From Pelomonas sp. SE-A7 (GTDB taxonomy: Bacteria > Pseudomonadota > Gammaproteobacteria > Burkholderiales > Burkholderiaceae_C), in the NCBI RefSeq assembly GCF_030345705.1, contig NZ_JAUASW010000001.1:372001-436000 (forward strand): 64,000 nucleotides of DNA, read 5' to 3'. Made by a program: the position numbers and the translations under genes. The notes under the pieces are model-generated. The model was not told where the DNA came from and did not search any database. It saw nothing but the letters and a program-made list of their open reading frames with translations. This document shows, one piece after another, positions 8,619 through 17,142 of this stretch (position 1 is its first letter; each line of letters opens with the position of its first letter).

Positions 8619-11200
8619 TGCGGAATCGACACGGCGTCCAGCAGCTCGCTCTCGATTTGCAGCTGCAGCTTGTTCTGCTGCAAGGCCGGGCCGTCGACCA
8701 GGAAGGTGTCTTCCACCCGCTCGCCCAGCGTCGAGATCTTGGCAAGCTGCAGGTTGATGCCGTGGCGGGCCAGTACGCGGGCGATGGCGTAGAGCAGGCC
8801 GGCACGGTCGCTGGTGCTGATGGAGAGCAACCAGCGCTGCGCCTTCTCGTCCGGCTTGAGCGCGATGCGGGGCGTGAACGGGAAGCTCTTGACCCGGCGC
8901 GACAGCCGGCCGCGGCGCGGCTCCGGCAGCGGACCCTGGTCCTTGAGCACCTGCGAGAGCTTGGACTCCACCAGCGGCACCAGGTCGCGCTGCTCCAGGT
9001 CCAGGTCGGGGCTGATCACCTGGAAGGTGTCCAGCGCGTAGCCGTTGCGCGTGGTGTGGACCTTGGCGTCCAGGATGTTGAAGCCGGCCATGTCGAAGTA
9101 GCCGCAGATGCGGGCGAACAGGTCCTGCTGGTCGGGTGCATAGACCAGCACCTGCAGGCCTTCGCCGACCGGCGAGGGCCGCGCCTGCACCACCGGCACG
9201 GCGCTTTCGATATGGCGCCAGAGCGCCCGCGCATGCCAGGCCAGGTCGCCGGCGTCATGGCGGGCGAAGTAGCTCAGCTCCAGCGTCTTCCACAGCGGCT
9301 CTTCGGTGCCGGGCAGGGCCGACAGCAGGGCCAGCTTCTCGCGGGCTTCCTGCTTGCGGGCCTCGATGTCGGCATCCAGGTTGGGCTTGGCGCCGCCCAG
9401 GGCGCGCAGGGCCAGCCGGTAGAGGTCTTCGAGCAGCTTGCCCTTCCAGGCGTTCCAGACCTTGGGGCTGGTGCCGCGGATGTCGGCCACGGTCAGCAGG
9501 TAGAGCGCGGTGAGATGGCGGGCGTCGCCCATCTTGCGGGCGAAGGACTGCACCACCTCGGGGTCGGACAGGTCTTCCTTCTGCGCCACCCGCGACAGGG
9601 TCAGGTGATGCTGGACCAGGAAGACCACCAGCTCGGCGTCCTGCTTGCTCAGGCCGTGGGCGCGGCAGAAGCGCCGGGCTTCGACGGCGCCGAGGTCGGA
9701 ATGGTCGCCGCCACGGCCCTTGGCCACGTCGTGGAACAACGCGGCGATGTAGAGCAGGTGCGGCTTCTCGAACTGGGCCGCCAGCTGCGAGCAGAACGGA
9801 TATTCGTGGGCGTGCTCCGGGATGAAGAAGCGCCGCACATTGCGCAGCACCATCAGGATGTGCTGGTCCACCGTGTAGACGTGGAACAGGTCATGCTGCA
9901 TCTGGCCGACGATGCGCCGGAACACCCAGAGGTAGCGGCCCAGCACCGAGGTCTGGTTCATCAGCCGGAAGGCGTGGGTATGGCCTTCCTTCTGCTCCAG
10001 GATCTGCAGGAACAGCCGGCGGTTGACCGGGTCGCGGCGCCAGGCGCCGTCCATCAGCTCGCGGGCGTTGTAGAGCGCGCGCAGCGTGCGGGCCGAGAAG
10101 CCCTTGATGCCCGGCGTCTGCTGGTAGATCAGAAAGGTTTCCAGGATGGCCTGGGGCTGGCGCTCGTAGAGGTCGTCGCTGAGCACCTCCAGCATGCCGG
10201 CGCGTTCGACGAAGTGGGCGTTGATAGGCCGCAGCAGGTCCTGCTGCGAGCCATTGATGCGCTCTTCCAGGTTCAGGAGCAGCACCTGGTTCAGCTGGCT
10301 CACCGCCTTGGCTGCCCAGTAGTAGCGGCGCATCAACTGCTCCGAGGCGCGCTGGCCGCCCTGGGCCTGGTAGCCGAAGCTGGTGGCCACGGCGGTCTGC
10401 AGGTCGAAGACCAGGCGGTCTTCGCGTCGGCCGGCCACGGCATGCAGCCGGGCGCGTATCAGGCTCAGCAAGCCTTCGTTGCGTTGCAGCTGGCGGCTTT
10501 CGAAGGGCGTGATCAGGCCCTTGGCCGCGAGCTGGGGCCAGGTCTTGCCGAGACCGGCGGCGCGGGCGATCCAGATCAAGAGCTGCAGGTCGCGCAGCCC
10601 GCCCGGGCTTTCCTTGCAGTTGGGCTCCAGCGAATAGGGCGTCTCGTCGTACTTGGTGTGGCGCTGGCGCATCTCCAGCGTCTTGGCTCGCAGGAAGGCG
10701 CTGGCGTCCATGGCCTTGCGCAGCGCCTGCTCGAAGCGCTTGTAGAGCGGCTTGGGGCCGACCAGCAGGCGGGCTTCCAGCAGGGCGGTCTGGATGGTGA
10801 CGTCGCCGGAGGCCTCATGCACGCATTCGTCAACGGTGCGCACCGAGGAGCCGATCTCGAGGCCGGTGTCCCAGCAACTGGTGACGAAATGCTCGATGGC
10901 GCTCTTGAGCGGACCGGGCTGGTAGGGCTCGACGCCGTCCGGCAGCAGCAGCAGCACGTCGACGTCCGAATGGGGGAACAGCTCGCCGCGGCCGTAGCCT
11001 CCCACGGCCAGCAGACAGGCTTCGCCGGGCAGGCCGGCTCTGGCCCAGAGCTGCTGCAGCGTGCCGTCCACATGCAGGGCCAGGCTGCCCATCAGCTGGC
11101 GCGCCGAGGTGACGGTGGGGCGGGCCTGCATGAAGCCCGCGATCAGCGCCTGCTTGCCGCTCTTGAACTGGCGGCGCAGTTCAGAAAGATCGGCGGTCAA
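8615..11200 (-). CDS. glnD: bifunctional uridylyltransferase/uridylyl-removing enzyme GlnD
   Basis: 861-aa nitrogen sensor that uridylylates PII proteins when glutamine is low and de-uridylylates them when it is high. Seen: nucleotidyltransferase motif GGYGRGELFPHSDVDV near residue 67, an HD hydrolase site FHDVAKGRGGDHSD near 487, and two C-terminal ACT domains (about 680-740 and 790-850) for glutamine sensing. All domains are intact at full length. It lies between map (4-nt gap upstream) and selU (4-nt overlap downstream), a leftward operon. Confidence 0.97.
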   Translation of the reverse strand: MTADLSELRRQFKSGKQALIAGFMQARPTVTSARQLMGSLALHVDGTLQQLWARAGLPGEACLLAVGGYGRGELFPHSDVDVLLLLPDGVEPYQPGPLKSAIEHFVTSCWDTGLEIGSSVRTVDECVHEASGDVTIQTALLEARLLVGPKPLYKRFEQALRKAMDASAFLRAKTLEMRQRHTKYDETPYSLEPNCKESPGGLRDLQLLIWIARAAGLGKTWPQLAAKGLITPFESRQLQRNEGLLSLIRARLHAVAGRREDRLVFDLQTAVATSFGYQAQGGQRASEQLMRRYYWAAKAVSQLNQVLLLNLEERINGSQQDLLRPINAHFVERAGMLEVLSDDLYERQPQAILETFLIYQQTPGIKGFSARTLRALYNARELMDGAWRRDPVNRRLFLQILEQKEGHTHAFRLMNQTSVLGRYLWVFRRIVGQMQHDLFHVYTVDQHILMVLRNVRRFFIPEHAHEYPFCSQLAAQFEKPHLLYIAALFHDVAKGRGGDHSDLGAVEARRFCRAHGLSKQDAELVVFLVQHHLTLSRVAQKEDLSDPEVVQSFARKMGDARHLTALYLLTVADIRGTSPKVWNAWKGKLLEDLYRLALRALGGAKPNLDADIEARKQEAREKLALLSALPGTEEPLWKTLELSYFARHDAGDLAWHARALWRHIESAVPVVQARPSPVGEGLQVLVYAPDQQDLFARICGYFDMAGFNILDAKVHTTRNGYALDTFQVISPDLDLEQRDLVPLVESKLSQVLKDQGPLPEPRRGRLSRRVKSFPFTPRIALKPDEKAQRWLLSISTSDRAGLLYAIARVLARHGINLQLAKISTLGERVEDTFLVDGPALQQNKLQLQIESELLDAVSIPQ

Positions 11201-11204
11201 TCGC

Positions 11205-12008
11205 TTAGCCTGTGATGAAGGCGGGCGGCGGCGGGCTGCCGGCGGACACCGTGAGCACCTCGTAGCCGGTCTCGGTGACCGCGATGGTGTGTTCCCACTG
11301 GGCCGACAGCGAACGGTCCTTGGTGACTATGGTCCAGCCGTCGCCCATCTCGCGGATTTCGCGGCGGCCGGCATTGATCATGGGCTCGATGGTGAACACC
11401 ATGCCGGGCACCAGCTCTTCCAGCGTGCCGGGGCGGCCGTAATGAAGCACCTGCGGCTCTTCATGGAACTTCTGGCCTATGCCATGGCCGCAGAACTCGC
11501 GCACGATGGAGAAGCCGGCGTTCTCGGCAAAGGTCTGGATTGAATGTGCGATGTCGCCAAGGCGGGCACCGGGCTTGACCTTGGCAATGCCCTTCCACAT
11601 GGCGTCGTAGGTGAACTGGCACAGGCGCTTGGCGGCGATCGAGCCCTCGCCGACCACGAACATGCGGCTGGTATCGCCGTGCCAGCCATCCTTGATCACG
11701 GTGACGTCGATGTTGACGATGTCGCCGTTCTTCAGGACCTTGTCGTTCGGGATGCCGTGGCAGACCTGGTGGTTGACCGAGGTGCAGATCGACTTGGGGT
11801 AGGGCGTGTAGCCGGGCGGGCAGTAGTTCAGAGGCGCGGGGATGGCCTTCTGGACGTTCACGATGTGGTCGTGGGCCAGCTTGTCCAACTGGTCGGTGGT
11901 GATGCCCGGCTTCACGTGGGCCGTGAGCATGTCCAGTACTTCGGAGGCCAGCCGGCCGGCCACTCGCATCGCTTCGATGTCGGCGGCACTCTTGATCGTG
12001 ATCGTCAT
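11205..12008 (-). CDS. map: methionine aminopeptidase type I
   Basis: 267-aa metalloprotease that removes the initiator methionine from nascent proteins. Seen: all metal ligands in order, with Asp residues in NIDVTVIKDGWHGDTSRMF, His in CGHGIGQKFHEEP, Glu in FTIEPMIN and Glu in WEHTIAVTE, plus the substrate-binding His in HQVCHGIPND. It is the first gene of the map-glnD-selU operon. A TAAAAT hexamer (12018-12023, minus strand) ends 9 nt before the ATG, implying a very short leader. Confidence 0.97.
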   Translation of the reverse strand: MTITIKSAADIEAMRVAGRLASEVLDMLTAHVKPGITTDQLDKLAHDHIVNVQKAIPAPLNYCPPGYTPYPKSICTSVNHQVCHGIPNDKVLKNGDIVNIDVTVIKDGWHGDTSRMFVVGEGSIAAKRLCQFTYDAMWKGIAKVKPGARLGDIAHSIQTFAENAGFSIVREFCGHGIGQKFHEEPQVLHYGRPGTLEELVPGMVFTIEPMINAGRREIREMGDGWTIVTKDRSLSAQWEHTIAVTETGYEVLTVSAGSPPPPAFITG

Positions 12009-12017
12009 AGGGGCGCG

Positions 12018-12023
12018 ATTTTA
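12018..12023 (-). promoter_or_regulatory. -10 hexamer TAAAAT for map
   Basis: On the minus strand TAAAAT is separated from the map ATG by 9 nt, so transcription would begin only a few bases before the start codon. No clear -35 is present, as often in high-GC betaproteobacteria. Confidence 0.4.
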
Positions 12024-12057
12024 GTGCTTCACGGCAAGCCGGAGCGCTGGCAAGGTT

Positions 12058-12885
12058 TCAGTCCGCCCACACCACCGCGCCGCTCCAAGCCGTGGCCAGG
12101 ACCACCAGCCCGAAGGCGATCCGGTACCAGGCAAAGGGCACGAAGCTGTGGCTGGAGATGTAGCGGAGCAGCCAGCGCACGCAGACCCAGGCAGCCAGGA
12201 AGCTGACCACGAAGCCGACGCCGAACATGGGCGCATCGGCCATGGACAGGGCATGGCGCTCCTTCCAGAGGCTGTAGGCGCCGGCACCGACCAGGGTGGG
12301 AATGGCCAGGAAGAACGAGAAATCGGTGGCCGCCTTGCGCGACAGGCCGAGCAGCATGCCGCCGATGATGGTGGCGCCCGAGCGGCTGGTGCCGGGGATC
12401 ATGCCCAGGCACTGAACCAGGCCGACCTTGAGGGCGTCCAGCACGTCCATCTCGTCCACGTCGTCAATGCGAGCGCGGCGCTGGGTGGCATTGCGCTCCA
12501 CCCACAGGATGATCAGGCCGCCGACGATGAAGGCGCCGGCCACGACCGGGGCATTGAATAGATGGGCCTTGATGGTCTTGTAGGCCAGCAGGCCGATCAC
12601 GGCGGCCGGCAAAAAGCCGATGGCGACGTTGAGCACGAAGCGGCGGGCTCGGACGCTGCTGCCCAGCTCCAGCAACACGCTGGAGAGGCGCTGCCAGTAG
12701 ACGATCAGCACGGCCAGGATGGCGCCGCTCTGGATGGCTACATCGAAGACCTTGGACTTGGCGTCGGTCAGGCCTAGCAGGGAACCGGTGAGGATGAGAT
12801 GGCCGGTCGAGGAGATCGGCAGGAATTCGGTCAGGCCTTCGACCAGGCCCATCACGGCGGCCTTGATCAGCAACAGCAGGTCCAC
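12058..12885 (-). CDS. uppP: undecaprenyl-diphosphatase UppP (BacA)
   Basis: 275-aa inner-membrane enzyme that dephosphorylates undecaprenyl diphosphate to recycle the lipid carrier for peptidoglycan and O-antigen; raised dosage gives bacitracin tolerance. Seen: the EGLTEFLPISSTGHL motif near the N-terminus, the second catalytic motif PGTSRSGATI, and about eight hydrophobic helices. The reading frame opens at a TTG (12909), but a GTG at 12883-12885 has GGAG upstream and gives the typical family start (xDLLLLIKA), so it is preferred. Confidence 0.95.
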   Translation of the reverse strand: MDLLLLIKAAVMGLVEGLTEFLPISSTGHLILTGSLLGLTDAKSKVFDVAIQSGAILAVLIVYWQRLSSVLLELGSSVRARRFVLNVAIGFLPAAVIGLLAYKTIKAHLFNAPVVAGAFIVGGLIILWVERNATQRRARIDDVDEMDVLDALKVGLVQCLGMIPGTSRSGATIIGGMLLGLSRKAATDFSFFLAIPTLVGAGAYSLWKERHALSMADAPMFGVGFVVSFLAAWVCVRWLLRYISSHSFVPFAWYRIAFGLVVLATAWSGAVVWAD

Positions 12886-12973
12886 GCGCGGCTCCAGCGG
12901 GAATTTCAAAGGGCGCGATGATAGCCGCCAGGCGCACGCCGCCTTGCCCGTGGCCGGCCCCTAGGCTTACATT

Positions 12974-12987
12974 ACTGACCGGTCAGT
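12974..12987. promoter_or_regulatory. 14-bp palindromic operator, TetR-type
   Basis: ACTGACCGGTCAGT is a perfect 14-bp inverted repeat centred 18 bp before the TetR-family start codon. Its core, CTGACCGGTCAG, resembles operators that TetR repressors bind to control themselves. A TTACAT hexamer (12967-12972) immediately before it could be the -10, so a bound repressor would block initiation. Binding is inferred. Confidence 0.7.
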
Positions 12988-12998
12988 CAGTTGCAGCC

Positions 12999-13685
12999 AT
13001 GAGTTCCGTCCTCGCCCCGGGTCCCAACCGCTCCAGCAGCCCTCCGGCGCGCCAGCGCCGCAAGGAGGCGCGGCCGCAGGAGCTGCTGGCCGCCGCGCTG
13101 GCCCTGTTCGTCGAGAAAGGCTTTGCGGCCACGCGCTCCGAGGAGGTGGCGGCCCGGGCCGGTGTCTCCAAGGGCACGCTTTACCTCTACTACCCGAGCA
13201 AGGAAGAGCTGTTCAAGGCCGTGGTCCGCGAGAACCTGGCCAGCCACATCGCCGACGGCCGCCAGATGCTGGCCGAGCACCAGGGCGCCATGGCCGAACT
13301 GCTCAGCCAGGTGCTGCATGAATGGTGGCAGCGCGTGGGTCTGGGACCGGCCGGCGGCATCACCAAGATCATGGTGGCCGAGGCCCGCAATTTCCCGGAG
13401 CTGGCCCAGTTCTACCTGGACGAGGTCATCGTTCCCACGCACCAACTGCTGGGCGCCATCCTGGAAAAGGGCATGGCCAGCGGCGAGTTCCGCCGGGTGC
13501 CGGTCGAGGATGCGATCCATGTGCTGATCGCGCCCATGCTGCACCTGACCCTGCACCAGCATTCCTTCGGCGCCTGCGCGCTGCTAGACCCCGGCATGGA
13601 CGCCATGAGGGTGCTCGAGCTGCAGCTGGACCTGATGCTGCACGGCCTGTTGGCGTCGCCGCTTTTGGCACGGTCCGCCTCTTGA
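12999..13685 (+). CDS. TetR/AcrR-family transcriptional regulator
   Basis: 228-aa repressor-type protein. Residues about 25-72 form the TetR helix-turn-helix, with ALALFVEKGFAATRSEEVA and the recognition region AGVSKGTLYLYYPSKEELF. The C-terminal ligand domain ends with a TetR_C-like helix pair. The ATG at 12999 follows the 14-bp palindrome, whereas the longer upstream frame would translate through it. The gene is divergent from uppP and 78 bp before a PCMT-like gene. Targets besides itself are unknown; the tolC gene 1.2 kb downstream is a plausible one, since such regulators often control efflux. Confidence 0.9.
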   Translation: MSSVLAPGPNRSSSPPARQRRKEARPQELLAAALALFVEKGFAATRSEEVAARAGVSKGTLYLYYPSKEELFKAVVRENLASHIADGRQMLAEHQGAMAELLSQVLHEWWQRVGLGPAGGITKIMVAEARNFPELAQFYLDEVIVPTHQLLGAILEKGMASGEFRRVPVEDAIHVLIAPMLHLTLHQHSFGACALLDPGMDAMRVLELQLDLMLHGLLASPLLARSAS

Positions 13686-13763
13686 AGCCCGAAATAGAAT
13701 CCGCCATTCGCTGCCCGGCAGAGGGTGGCCGCATTGCCCAAGAAAACCCAAGGATCGACTGAC

Positions 13764-14417
13764 ATGGACATCGAACAGGCCCGCTTCAACATGATCGAAC
13801 AGCAGATCCGCCCCTGGGATGTGCTGGACGCGGGCGTGCTGGCACTGCTGGGCCAGGTCAAGCGCGAGGACTTCGTGCCCGAGGCCCAGCGCGCCCTGGC
13901 CTTCATGGACACCGAGCTGCCGCTGGGCGGTGGCCGCCAGACGCTGGCGCCGCGTGTCGAGGCGCGCCTGGTGCAGGAGCTGCGGGTCAGCCGCCAGGAC
14001 AAGGTGCTGGAGATCGGCACCGGCTCCGGCTACGTCGCCGCGCTGCTGGGCCACCAGGCCCGCCAGGTGGTCACCCTGGAGCAAGACCCGACCCTCGCGG
14101 CCCGGGCCACCAAGAGCCTGAAGAAGGCCGGCCTGAACAACGTGGTGGTGCGAGAGTCCGATGGCAACCAGGGCCTGGCCGGCGAGGCGCCGTTCGACGC
14201 CATCCTGCTGAGCGGCTCGGTACAGGAAATTCCGCAGGCGCTGCTGGACCAGCTCAAGGCCGGCGGCCGCCTGATCGCCATCGTCGGCAGCGGCCCGGTG
14301 ATGCAGGCCACGCGCTACGAGCGCCAGGCCGACGGCCAAGTGAGCCGCCGCGAGCTGTTCGACACGGTGGCGCCGCGCCTGGCCGGCTTCACCGACAAGC
14401 CGGCTTTCCAGTTCTGA
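13764..14417 (+). CDS. protein-L-isoaspartate O-methyltransferase family protein (divergent paralogue)
   Basis: 217-aa SAM-dependent methyltransferase of the PCMT fold. Seen: SAM motif VLEIGTGSGYVAALLG near residue 80 and an N-terminal MIEQQIRPWDV segment. The canonical substrate-loop GQTIS is altered to GRQTLAP, and a true pcm occurs elsewhere in the window, so this paralogue probably has another substrate. AAGGA lies just upstream of the ATG, and a TAGAAT hexamer (13695-13700) is a possible -10. It is followed by a rhodanese and tolC in the same direction. Confidence 0.85.
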   Translation: MDIEQARFNMIEQQIRPWDVLDAGVLALLGQVKREDFVPEAQRALAFMDTELPLGGGRQTLAPRVEARLVQELRVSRQDKVLEIGTGSGYVAALLGHQARQVVTLEQDPTLAARATKSLKKAGLNNVVVRESDGNQGLAGEAPFDAILLSGSVQEIPQALLDQLKAGGRLIAIVGSGPVMQATRYERQADGQVSRRELFDTVAPRLAGFTDKPAFQF

Positions 14418-14428
14418 TCGCCTCCCGC

Positions 14429-14770
14429 ATGAGCGGCGTCCAGGTCTCGGCTCCTGATTTGCAACGCATGCTGCAAGGCGCGGCCGGCCCGGTGCCGCTG
14501 CTGCTGGACGTGCGTGAGGTCTGGGAGCGCGAACACTGCCGCATCGAGGCGCCGCAAGGCCCTGGCCTGCACATTCCCATGGGTCAGGTGCCGGCCCGGC
14601 TGGCCGAACTGGATCCGTTGCATCCTGTCGTCGTTTATTGCCACCACGGCGTCCGCAGTCTGCAAGTCGTCGCATTTTTGCGGCAGCAGGGCCTGGACTC
14701 CGTCTATAACCTCGCCGGCGGCATCGATGCCTGGTCGCTGGCGGTGGATTCCGCCGTGCCTCGATACTGA
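14429..14770 (+). CDS. single-domain rhodanese
   Basis: 113-aa sulfurtransferase-type protein with one rhodanese domain. The active-site loop is YCHHGVRS with Cys71, and the LLLDVRE and NLAGGIDAW motifs frame the domain. It probably carries a persulfide in the cytoplasm; the acceptor is unknown. It starts 11 bp after the methyltransferase gene and is 82 bp before tolC. Confidence 0.9.
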   Translation: MSGVQVSAPDLQRMLQGAAGPVPLLLDVREVWEREHCRIEAPQGPGLHIPMGQVPARLAELDPLHPVVVYCHHGVRSLQVVAFLRQQGLDSVYNLAGGIDAWSLAVDSAVPRY

Positions 14771-14852
14771 TTCACAAGAGAACGAAGAAGAAGTCGCCGC
14801 AGTAATCCCGGAACCATGTCACGCGTCGTCAACCGCCGCGAAAAGGAAATTC

Positions 14853-16211
14853 ATGTCTGACCACCGCGCACCCGTCCTGCGTCAACGCTACAGCCGCCTG
14901 GCGGCCGCCATCGCCCTGGGCGTCTTCGCCAGCGCCGGCGCCCAGGCCCAGAGCCTGCAGCAGCTGTACGACGCGGCCCGCGCCTACGACGCCACCTACC
15001 TGTCGGCCCGCGCGGCGGCCGAATCGGCCGAGTACCGTGCGGCCCAGGCCGACGCGCTGGGTCGACCGGCCCTGGGTCTGGGTGCCGGCACCACGCTGGC
15101 TCGCGCAGAGGCTCCTTCGGGCCTTGGTGTGTCGTCCACCACGACGACCGCTGGTCTCAAGGGCAGCTACGCGATTTACAACCGTGCCAATGGCTTCACC
15201 ATCGAGCAGGCCCAGCGCAGTCTCGGCGTGGCCAAGGCCGATCTGGAAACGGCAGAGCAGGACCTGATCGTCCGCGTGGCCCAGGCCTACTTCGACGTAT
15301 TGGGCGCGCAAGACGTGCTGTCCAGCACGCAGGCCAACAAGAAGGCCATCGCCGAGCAACTGGCCTCGGCCAAGCGCAATTTCGAGGTCGGCACCTCGAC
15401 CATCACCGACACCCGTGAAGCCCAGGCCCGCTACGACCGTGCAGTGGCCCAGGAGATTGCTGCCGAGAACGACCTGCGCGTCAAGCGTGTCGCGATCGAC
15501 CAGATCGTCGGCCGCAATGGCGTCGAGCCCAAGCCGCTGGTGCAGCCGGTGGCCTTGCCGGCCCTGCTGCCGCTGACGCTGGACCCGTGGGTGGCCCAGG
15601 CCGACGAGCAGAACCCCAGCGTGCGCAAGGCACGCCTGGGCCTGGAAGTGGCCCAGCTGGAGACCAAGAAGGCCCGCGTCGCCGATGGCGTGACCGTGGA
15701 CATGACCGGCTCGGTCGGCCTGCAGAACGTGCACAACAGCCTGAGCGGTGCGGCCGCGGCGGCGGCCGGTGCCGGCACCTCCAAGAGTGCCAGCGTCGGT
15801 GTCAGCATCACCTATCCGCTCTACACCGGCGGCGCCAGCCAGAACCGCGTGCTTGAGACCATGAAGCTGGAAGAGAAGTCGCGCAACGACCTCGACTACG
15901 TGCGCCGCCTGGTCAACGAGAGCACCCGCCGCGGCTTCTTCGGCGTGCAGTCGTTGACCGCCCAGGTCAAGGCGCTGGAAGCTGCCGAGGCCTCGAGCAA
16001 ACTGGCCCTGGAAGCCACGCAGGTGGGCTACAAGGTTGGCGTGCGCGTCAACCTGGACGTGCTGAACGCCCAGACCCAGCTGTACTCGACCCAGAGCGAC
16101 CTGGCCAAGGCCCGCTATGACGTGCTGGTCACCGGCCTCAAGCTGCGCCAGGCCGCGGGCCAGCTCAAGCCCGAGGACATTGGCGCGATCAACGTCCTGC
16201 TGGTCAAGTAA
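14853..16211 (+). CDS. tolC: TolC-family outer-membrane efflux channel
   Basis: 452-aa outer-membrane trimeric channel protein that docks with RND or ABC pumps and type I secretion systems. Seen: signal peptide (residues 1-33, ending AQA before QSLQQLYDAA), two internally similar halves rich in heptad helices, NPSVRKARLGLEVAQ at the repeat junction, and the ITYPLYTGG strand. GAAAAGGAA precedes the ATG. A strong terminator follows. Confidence 0.92.
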   Translation: MSDHRAPVLRQRYSRLAAAIALGVFASAGAQAQSLQQLYDAARAYDATYLSARAAAESAEYRAAQADALGRPALGLGAGTTLARAEAPSGLGVSSTTTTAGLKGSYAIYNRANGFTIEQAQRSLGVAKADLETAEQDLIVRVAQAYFDVLGAQDVLSSTQANKKAIAEQLASAKRNFEVGTSTITDTREAQARYDRAVAQEIAAENDLRVKRVAIDQIVGRNGVEPKPLVQPVALPALLPLTLDPWVAQADEQNPSVRKARLGLEVAQLETKKARVADGVTVDMTGSVGLQNVHNSLSGAAAAAAGAGTSKSASVGVSITYPLYTGGASQNRVLETMKLEEKSRNDLDYVRRLVNESTRRGFFGVQSLTAQVKALEAAEASSKLALEATQVGYKVGVRVNLDVLNAQTQLYSTQSDLAKARYDVLVTGLKLRQAAGQLKPEDIGAINVLLVK

Positions 16212-16237
16212 GCGCAGCTCGTACAGTCCAGTGCCGG

Positions 16238-16278
16238 ACGCCGGCCCCGCCTCACGGCGCGGCCGGCGTTTGCTTTTT
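16238..16278 (+). terminator. intrinsic terminator after tolC
   Basis: A 9-bp stem (ACGCCGGCC at 16238-16246 pairing with GGCCGGCGT at 16261-16269) encloses a structured loop and is followed by TTGCTTTTT. Confidence 0.7.
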
Positions 16279-16295
16279 GGGCGCGGCCTGCACGG

Positions 16296-16301
16296 CACAA
16301 T
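16296..16301 (+). promoter_or_regulatory. -10 hexamer CACAAT, leaderless-type, yaaA
   Basis: CACAAT ends 6 nt before the yaaA ATG, so transcription should start at or next to the start codon. No ribosome binding site is present between them. Confidence 0.45.
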
Positions 16302-16307
16302 GAGCGC

Positions 16308-17093
16308 ATGCTCTATCTGCTCTCGCCGGCCAAGTCGCTGGACTATGAAACCCCTGTTCCTGCCGCCGTCGCAGCGCTGGCAACCCGACCTCAGTTCGTC
16401 GCTGATTCGCAGCAATTGATAGACCTGCTGCGCGAGCTCAGCGTGGCCGATGTGGCCGAGTTGATGGACCTGTCGGACGCGCTGGCCGAGCTCAATGTGA
16501 AGCGCTACAAGGCCTGGCGCCCGCGCTTCACAGCGCACAACAGCCGACCTGCGGTGCTGGCCTTCAATGGCGACGTCTACGAGGGCCTGCAAGCCAGCAG
16601 CCTGTCGCTCGACCAATTGCACTGGGCGCAGCAGCACCTGGCGATTCTTTCCGGCCTGTATGGTGTGCTGCGGCCTCTGGACCTGCTGCAGCCTTACCGG
16701 CTCGAGATGGGCACAAGCCTGGCCAACCCGGCTGGCGCCAGCCTCTATGCCTTCTGGGGTGATCGGATTGCCGAGCATCTGAACAAGCGAGCCGCGGCGG
16801 AGACTGTGCCGGTCATCATCAACCTGGCCTCGCAGGAGTACTTCCGGGCGGCCGACCGCAAGGCCCTGAAGCCGCGCGTGATTGACTGCCAGTTCGAGGA
16901 CTGGAAGGGCGACCGCTACAAGGTGATCAGCTTCTTTGCCAAGCGCGCCCGCGGGCTGATGGCCCGCTTTGCCATCGAGCAGCGCATCGACCGGCCCGAG
17001 GGGCTGAAGGATTTCGCCGTCGACGGTTACCACCTGGCGGCCAGCGAATCAACGCCGGATCGCCTGCTGTTCAGGCGGCGCCTGGAAGATTGA
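16308..17093 (+). CDS. yaaA: peroxide stress protein YaaA
   Basis: 261-aa member of the YaaA/DUF328 family, which in E. coli limits intracellular iron and damage during hydrogen peroxide stress. Seen: the N-terminal MLYLLSPAKSLDYETP signature, AILSGLYGVLRPLDLLQPYR and VINLASQEYF in the centre, and KDFAVDGYHL near the C-terminus. Full length. It appears to have its own leaderless promoter and is followed at 49 bp by the dioxygenase gene. Confidence 0.95.
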   Translation: MLYLLSPAKSLDYETPVPAAVAALATRPQFVADSQQLIDLLRELSVADVAELMDLSDALAELNVKRYKAWRPRFTAHNSRPAVLAFNGDVYEGLQASSLSLDQLHWAQQHLAILSGLYGVLRPLDLLQPYRLEMGTSLANPAGASLYAFWGDRIAEHLNKRAAAETVPVIINLASQEYFRAADRKALKPRVIDCQFEDWKGDRYKVISFFAKRARGLMARFAIEQRIDRPEGLKDFAVDGYHLAASESTPDRLLFRRRLED

Positions 17094-17142
17094 TGTCGGG
17101 CAGGGAAAACGGCTGCGGCCAAGGCAGAATTTGCCCCCAATC

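Noticed and set aside
8618..11215. An 865-codon open frame antisense to glnD
   Set aside because: Same shadow effect: the sequence is Gln/Ala/Gly/Val rich with no domain, and glnD on the other strand has all its motifs.
14829..17033. A 734-codon open frame antisense to tolC and yaaA
   Set aside because: Crosses a real terminator and two conserved genes; composition is that of a high-GC shadow.
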